This document shows positions 60,272 to 64,000 of a stretch of DNA of 64,000 nucleotides, piece after piece. The stretch comes from Cytobacillus pseudoceanisediminis (GTDB lineage Bacteria; Bacillota; Bacilli; Bacillales; Cytobacillaceae), in contig NZ_CP097349.1 of the NCBI RefSeq assembly GCF_023516215.1, positions 3,658,001-3,722,000 on the forward strand, read 5' to 3'. A program made the position numbers and the translations under genes. The notes beneath the pieces were generated by a model. That model was not told where the DNA came from. It saw only the letters and a list, made by a program, of their open reading frames with translations, and made no database searches. The first letter of the stretch is position 1, and every line of letters starts with the position of its first letter.

Positions 60272-60759
60272 TCATATATTCTGAACCAGATTCTTCTCTT
60301 TAACCTTTGCCAAAACCATCCAGCCTATGGCCGCACCGGCAATGCTGCTGACCAGGAATGGCGGCACAAAGAAGAATGCCCCAGCTGCGCTTCCCATGAG
60401 AACCTTTGCAAAAGGGACTGCAAACAATGCACCGATTATGCCGGTACCTACCACTTCTCCTACAGCAGCCCATATTTTCCGGCCGAACTTCAAATAAAGC
60501 ACACCTGCCAAAAACGCTCCGATCATGCCGCCTGGAAACGCAAGCAGCGTCCCGAATCCAAGCAAATTACGAAGCAGGCCAATCATAAATGCCACAGCTG
60601 CTGCAGGCAGGGGCCAAGCGTCACCGCTGCCAATACATTCACCGCATGCTGCACCGGATAGGCCTTGGCTATGCCTGCCGGAAACCAGAGCAAATGGGAT
60701 CCCAGTGTCCCAATTGCTACAAATAAAGCCATCGTAGTTAACAATCGGGTTCTGTTCAT
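60272..60759 (-). CDS. thiW: ThiW family thiamine-precursor transport protein, frame broken once
   Basis: Starts with ATG at 60759 (MNRTRLLTTMALFVAIGTLG) after AGGAGG. Membrane S-component-like protein for the hydroxyethylthiazole precursor, used with an ECF module. The frame is lost at a C4 run near 60612-60615 (GGCCCCTGCC, minus strand); one more C continues VTLGPLPAAAVAFMIGLLRN and gives about 162 residues, normal for ThiW. Behind a TPP riboswitch. Confidence 0.85.
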
Positions 60760-60816
60760 CTAAACCTCCTTTCTAAAGGGCCGCCTGATTGCTTATCAGG
60801 ATGGGAAGTATGTATA

Positions 60817-60849
60817 CAAAAAAGCCAGATTCCCTTAAGGACCTGGCTT
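60817..60849 (-). terminator. Riboswitch-controlled terminator (thiW)
   Basis: AGCCAGGTCC/GGAATCTGGCT stem followed by TTTTTTG on the minus strand, between aptamer and thiW; suits transcription attenuation by TPP. Confidence 0.8.
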
Positions 60850-60884
60850 GGTTTAAGTATATGAATTGACATATAGTCAAATCC

Positions 60885-60985
60885 TACTTCCCTCCGCTGG
60901 CATTAACCAGATCAGGTCCATAAGAGTCAGAAAGCTATAACGCGCTTTCCTCTCAGCCCGCACATTCGGGGCACCCCTAGTAGCT
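60885..60985 (-). ncRNA. TPP riboswitch (THI element) upstream of thiW
   Basis: Minus strand CTAGGGGTGCC, GGGCTGAGAGG, ACCTGATCTGGTTAATGCCA, GCGGAGGGAAGTAG in order, with a longer P3 arm than the tenA copy. Confidence 0.95.
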
Positions 60986-61116
60986 GCATAGATATTTAGT
61001 TTGATAAGCTATCTCAAGCTTAACAAATTATTCCGGCACTGTCATCAATCTTTTTGCTTATATACTTTTCTTGGTGCAATCAATGTATTAAGCGCTCTTC
61101 GATTTCTGCTGAGAAA

Positions 61117-62226
61117 CTATCGAAGTAGCTTCAGACTTGCCATTTCCTTTAGACTCCCGACTCCTGCCAGAGAAAGTGACACTTTTGTTTCTTCAATAAA
61201 GTTGGCAAGTACTTTTTCAACTCCATTCTGCCCGCCAATGGCCAAACCGTACACATACGGCCTTCCCAGGCAAACTGCGTCGGCTCCTAATGCCAGTGCT
61301 TTGACCACATCGGAACCGCGGCGAATGCCGCTGTCAAACAATACTGGAATTCTTCCTTTGACTTCCTTCACAACCGGTCCAAGCGCATCAATCGCCGCAA
61401 TCACTCCATCAAGCTGCCTGCCGCCATGATTGGAGACTATGATTCCGTCTATCCCTTTTTCAACGGCCAGCCTGGCATCTTCGGGATGGAGAATACCCTT
61501 TAATAGAATCGGCAGATTTGTTTTCTCTTTTAACCTAGCAATATGCTCCCAGCTCAAGGTTGGATGATGGATATTATCAAGGATTCCCTGAACTACATCA
61601 CCGTCATGGAGAGTGGCCATAAAGACCGGGTCACTCTCATAGTTTGCTTTTCCATAGCCAAGCTTTAACGGTGAAAAATTGTTTCTTAGATCAGCTTCCC
61701 TCCACCCCATCATCACCGTATCTACTGTTAACACAATTGCTTCATAGCCTGATTCCTCCGCCCGGCGCACCATACTGAACGCAGCATCTTCATAATTGGA
61801 CCAATATAATTGGAACCATTTTGGACTCGTGCCTGTTGCATTTGCGATTTCTTCAATGGAATAACTGGATACCGTGCTCTGGATAAAAGGAATTCCAAAC
61901 GAAGCTGCCGCCCGGGCAGATGCAAGCTCTCCCTCACTGTGTTCAAGACGCTGCATTCCTATAGGTGCAAGGAATACTGGATAAGGATACGTTTTTCCAA
62001 ATAAATTCACACTTATATCCGGCACTGATACATCTCTAAGCATCCTCGGTACAATTGAGTATTTTGCAAAGGATTCGATATTCTTTTTCAGCGTTTCTTC
62101 TCCCCCGGCTCCTGATTGGACATAGCCAAATCCGCCAGCTCCCATCACTTTCTCTGCTTCTTCTTCCAGTTCCTTAAATGAAATAGGAAAGTTTTCTGCG
62201 AAACTAATATTCTCTACTTTTGCCAT
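61117..62226 (-). CDS. FMN-dependent 2-hydroxyacid oxidase/dehydrogenase (lactate oxidase-like)
   Basis: 369 residues, TIM barrel of the glycolate oxidase family. FMN and active-site parts: FLAPIGMQRL, QSTVSSYSIEEIA, FQLYWS, VLTVDT, LLKGILHPEDA (Lys), IIVSNHGGRQLDG (catalytic His, Arg), LFDSGIRRGSDVVKALALGADAV. Oxidises L-lactate or a similar 2-hydroxyacid; oxygen versus other acceptor cannot be read. Single gene. Confidence 0.87.
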   Translation of the reverse strand: MAKVENISFAENFPISFKELEEEAEKVMGAGGFGYVQSGAGGEETLKKNIESFAKYSIVPRMLRDVSVPDISVNLFGKTYPYPVFLAPIGMQRLEHSEGELASARAAASFGIPFIQSTVSSYSIEEIANATGTSPKWFQLYWSNYEDAAFSMVRRAEESGYEAIVLTVDTVMMGWREADLRNNFSPLKLGYGKANYESDPVFMATLHDGDVVQGILDNIHHPTLSWEHIARLKEKTNLPILLKGILHPEDARLAVEKGIDGIIVSNHGGRQLDGVIAAIDALGPVVKEVKGRIPVLFDSGIRRGSDVVKALALGADAVCLGRPYVYGLAIGGQNGVEKVLANFIEETKVSLSLAGVGSLKEMASLKLLR

Positions 62227-62412
62227 ATTCCAGCCCTGCCTTTTTTGAATTTATTGAAAATAATAACACTTTTTCAGATTTTATGAAACCATCTAATAAA
62301 ATCATAAATTCGCAGTTACAGCCTTTCCTATACAAATTAGCCGCAATAAGCAGGGATTTCACAAAAAATCATGAATAAACATTTTAACCTTAATGAAATT
62401 GGAGTGTACAAA

Positions 62413-62783
62413 ATGTTAATCAAACAGCCTTTTGATGAATTTCTGAAATTCCATTACGAAAGAGTCAGTGAAAGCAATATGAAAGTGACTTTGCCAATTC
62501 AGCCGCTCTTTATTAACAGCGCGGGGCTGGTTCATGGAGGCGTCATTTCCACTCTTGCGGATGTAGCGATGGGGAATATTTTCGAGCCGGATGAAAACCA
62601 GATGCAATCCGTGGTGACAGCTGATTTAAAGGTCACTTTCCTAAAGGGGGCGACAGGTGAATTTCTTATCGCCAATGCTCACCTTGTGAAGAGGGGCGCA
62701 CCCTCAACCACACAGACTGCCTGATTTATAACGACCAGGATCAGCTGGTCGCCAAAGCATCGGGAATCTTCGCATCTATCTAA
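62413..62783 (+). CDS. PaaI-type hotdog thioesterase, frame broken once
   Basis: Hotdog fold with the PaaI motif SAGLVHGGVISTLADVAMG (HGG with downstream Asp). ATG at 62413 after GGAGTG is preferred to the ATG at 62371. The frame is lost at a G4 run near 62692-62695 (AAGAGGGGCGC); one more G gives RGRTLNHTDCLIYNDQDQLVAKASGIFAS and the expected length of about 123 residues. Hydrolyses an acyl-CoA; substrate unknown. Confidence 0.8.
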
Positions 62784-62858
62784 AGTGATTAATCCTATCG
62801 TTGCCTGAATAGTTTCGCTGACAGCGATAGGAGGAACCATTAAAGGTTAAAGACAGTC

Positions 62859-63692
62859 CTAATAGTTTCTATCCTTCTTCTTTTTATACAAGTGGGATAC
62901 ACTGTAAAATACCCCTATCACAACCGAAACGACTAATAAAAGCTGTGAGCCAGATAAAGATAAGGCATTGGCCAATGAAAGCGAGTAAGCCAGCAGCAAG
63001 GAAGTTAACATTTTGGAAATAGACGCAATTCCCAGGAACTTTTTAAATGAAACACCACCCATTCCTGCTCCAACACAAATGATCTCATCCGGCAATATCG
63101 GAATAACAAACATCAGCATTAGTATGGTGTTTTCATTTTTCTCCATGTATTTTTGGTATTTGATCAGATGCCGCTCTTTTATAAACCGGGATACAAGCTT
63201 TAATCCTCCTATCCTTGCAGTCAAGAACATAACAATAATCCCCGAAAGTGTACCTGTAAATCCAAGAAAGGCAGCGGCTGCGGGACCGAATACGGCACTT
63301 CCGGCAGGCAGTGTTACGGCTTCAGGAAGCGGCAACAGAATAGGCTGTAAAAAGCAAACCAGGAAAAAGATGAGCTTGCCCTCCGCTTCATATTCCCTCA
63401 GCATTCTCTCGAGCCCATAGGCATCAGTCAAAACAAGTATTTTTGTTAAATAAAAGGTCATAAAAACTATTAACAGCAGACAGAACATATAAATAAGTGC
63501 CAGTCTGCTGTATTTCAATCGGGATAACTTGCCTGCAGCAAAAAAGTAAAAATCCATCACTAATATGGCAGCCATGCCTGCAATAATACCCCATTTATAA
63601 GCCGGCAAAAGTGTCGGCATATAATTAAACAATATATACAATGCTAATAAAATGATAAGTCCATGAAAACTAACTTCAATTTTTCCATTCAT
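62859..63692 (-). CDS. TVP38/TMEM64 (VTT/SNARE-associated) family membrane protein
   Basis: 277 residues with about seven to eight membrane helices. The VTT domain is in the second half: LQPILLPLPEAVTLPAGSAVFG, TGTLSGIIVMFLTARIGG, FVIPILPDEIICVGAGMGGVSFKKFLGIA. Members scramble or transport lipids. Related distantly to the DedA protein at 54483. ATG at 63692. Confidence 0.8.
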   Translation of the reverse strand: MNGKIEVSFHGLIILLALYILFNYMPTLLPAYKWGIIAGMAAILVMDFYFFAAGKLSRLKYSRLALIYMFCLLLIVFMTFYLTKILVLTDAYGLERMLREYEAEGKLIFFLVCFLQPILLPLPEAVTLPAGSAVFGPAAAAFLGFTGTLSGIIVMFLTARIGGLKLVSRFIKERHLIKYQKYMEKNENTILMLMFVIPILPDEIICVGAGMGGVSFKKFLGIASISKMLTSLLLAYSLSLANALSLSGSQLLLVVSVVIGVFYSVSHLYKKKKDRNY

Positions 63693-63796
63693 ACATTTTC
63701 CCCTTCTTGCTTTTCTTAACTATAGTTTAGAAGAGAATACAAAGAGGATTAAGCTCCCTTAGCATTAAAATAAGCTAAGGCCAGAGACTTAAATAT

Positions 63797-63825
63797 TAAA
63801 AAAGCAGGACTTATCCTGCTTTTTT
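63797..63825 (-). terminator. Terminator hairpin at the right end
   Basis: AGCAGGA/TCCTGCT with T6 and A5 flanks, after the stop of the partial gene. Confidence 0.8.
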
Positions 63826-64000
63826 AATACTCTATCTCATCATAATCCTTAGGCTGCGGAACCGGCTGATCCCCTTTATACTTTCCAAACTCATTGACAA
63901 GTTCCCTCTCTTCTTTTGGGCCTTGTGTCTGTTTCTTATTTTGCTCATCTTTTCCAGACAACTCATTTGCTCCTTCCTTATGGTTCTTTAAATTAATATG
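63824..64000 (-). CDS. Partial small hydrophilic protein, cut by the window edge
   Basis: C-terminal 58 residues of a charged, low-complexity protein (KNHKEGANELSGKDEQNKK...ERELVNEFGKYKGDQPVPQPKDYDEIEY) followed by a terminator. The start is beyond the window. An overlapping ATG frame ending in MMR is less likely. Family not recognised. Confidence 0.5.
   Translation of the reverse strand, partial: HINLKNHKEGANELSGKDEQNKKQTQGPKEERELVNEFGKYKGDQPVPQPKDYDEIEY

Overview
The window looks like a chromosomal segment of a low-GC, spore-former-type Bacillaceae (Cytobacillus/Mesobacillus-like; genus is an inference). Support: a Bacillus-style 16S-23S-5S-tRNA operon, strong AAGGAGG-type ribosome binding sites, Fur/PerR/ResD/CcpA-type sites of Bacillus form, and close family resemblance to B. 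subtilis and B. anthracis proteins (BmrA, FhuD, HmoA, petrobactin AsbA-F).

Layout. 1-7.4 kb: an MFS transporter cut by the left edge, a degenerate zincin-like protein, a CDF cation exporter, a DUF2935 protein, and a ba3-type cytochrome oxidase operon on the minus strand (subunit IIa, II, I, a SCO chaperone and a membrane protein) behind a leader with repeated ResD-like half-sites. 8.1-15.6 kb: one rRNA operon with 20 tRNA genes, all minus strand, with tandem promoters and one terminator; two tRNAs carry a partial duplicate of their 5' end. 15.7-26 kb: mixed metabolism and stress genes (hydrolase, HxlR regulator with divergent MFS/aldo-keto reductase, PAS histidine kinase, PadR/HAAS pair, ahpC-ahpF with a PerR-like box), then a 52-bp tandem hairpin array. 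26-33 kb: a maltose-type PTS operon (glvR-malP-malA), a DUF3298 protein and a BmrA-like exporter.

33.2-52.5 kb is an iron island: petrobactin biosynthesis asbABCDEF, a siderophore-binding lipoprotein, a Btr-like AraC/binding-protein fusion regulator, two FecCD permeases, HmoA haem monooxygenase, an MFS candidate exporter, a YcgT-like ferredoxin/flavodoxin-NADP reductase and fhuC-D-B-G. Six Fur-box matches of 13-15 out of 15 bases sit in front of these units. Together they cover synthesis, probable export, uptake and intracellular iron release.

52.7-64 kb: manganese catalase, a deacetylase/DedA/GT28 glycosyltransferase cluster, a DUF6843-like membrane lipoprotein, a TIM-barrel protein, DUF1287, thiamine salvage genes (tenA and thiW, each with its own TPP riboswitch), an FMN-dependent 2-hydroxyacid oxidase, a PaaI-type thioesterase, a TVP38/VTT membrane protein and a partial small protein.

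Caution: about ten genes are broken by small indels (about 16 in total), nearly all inside short homopolymer runs and mostly repairable by adding one base. This pattern points to sequencing or assembly error more than to gene decay, so these genes are given as whole genes with the break marked. I see no CRISPR array, transposase or prophage.
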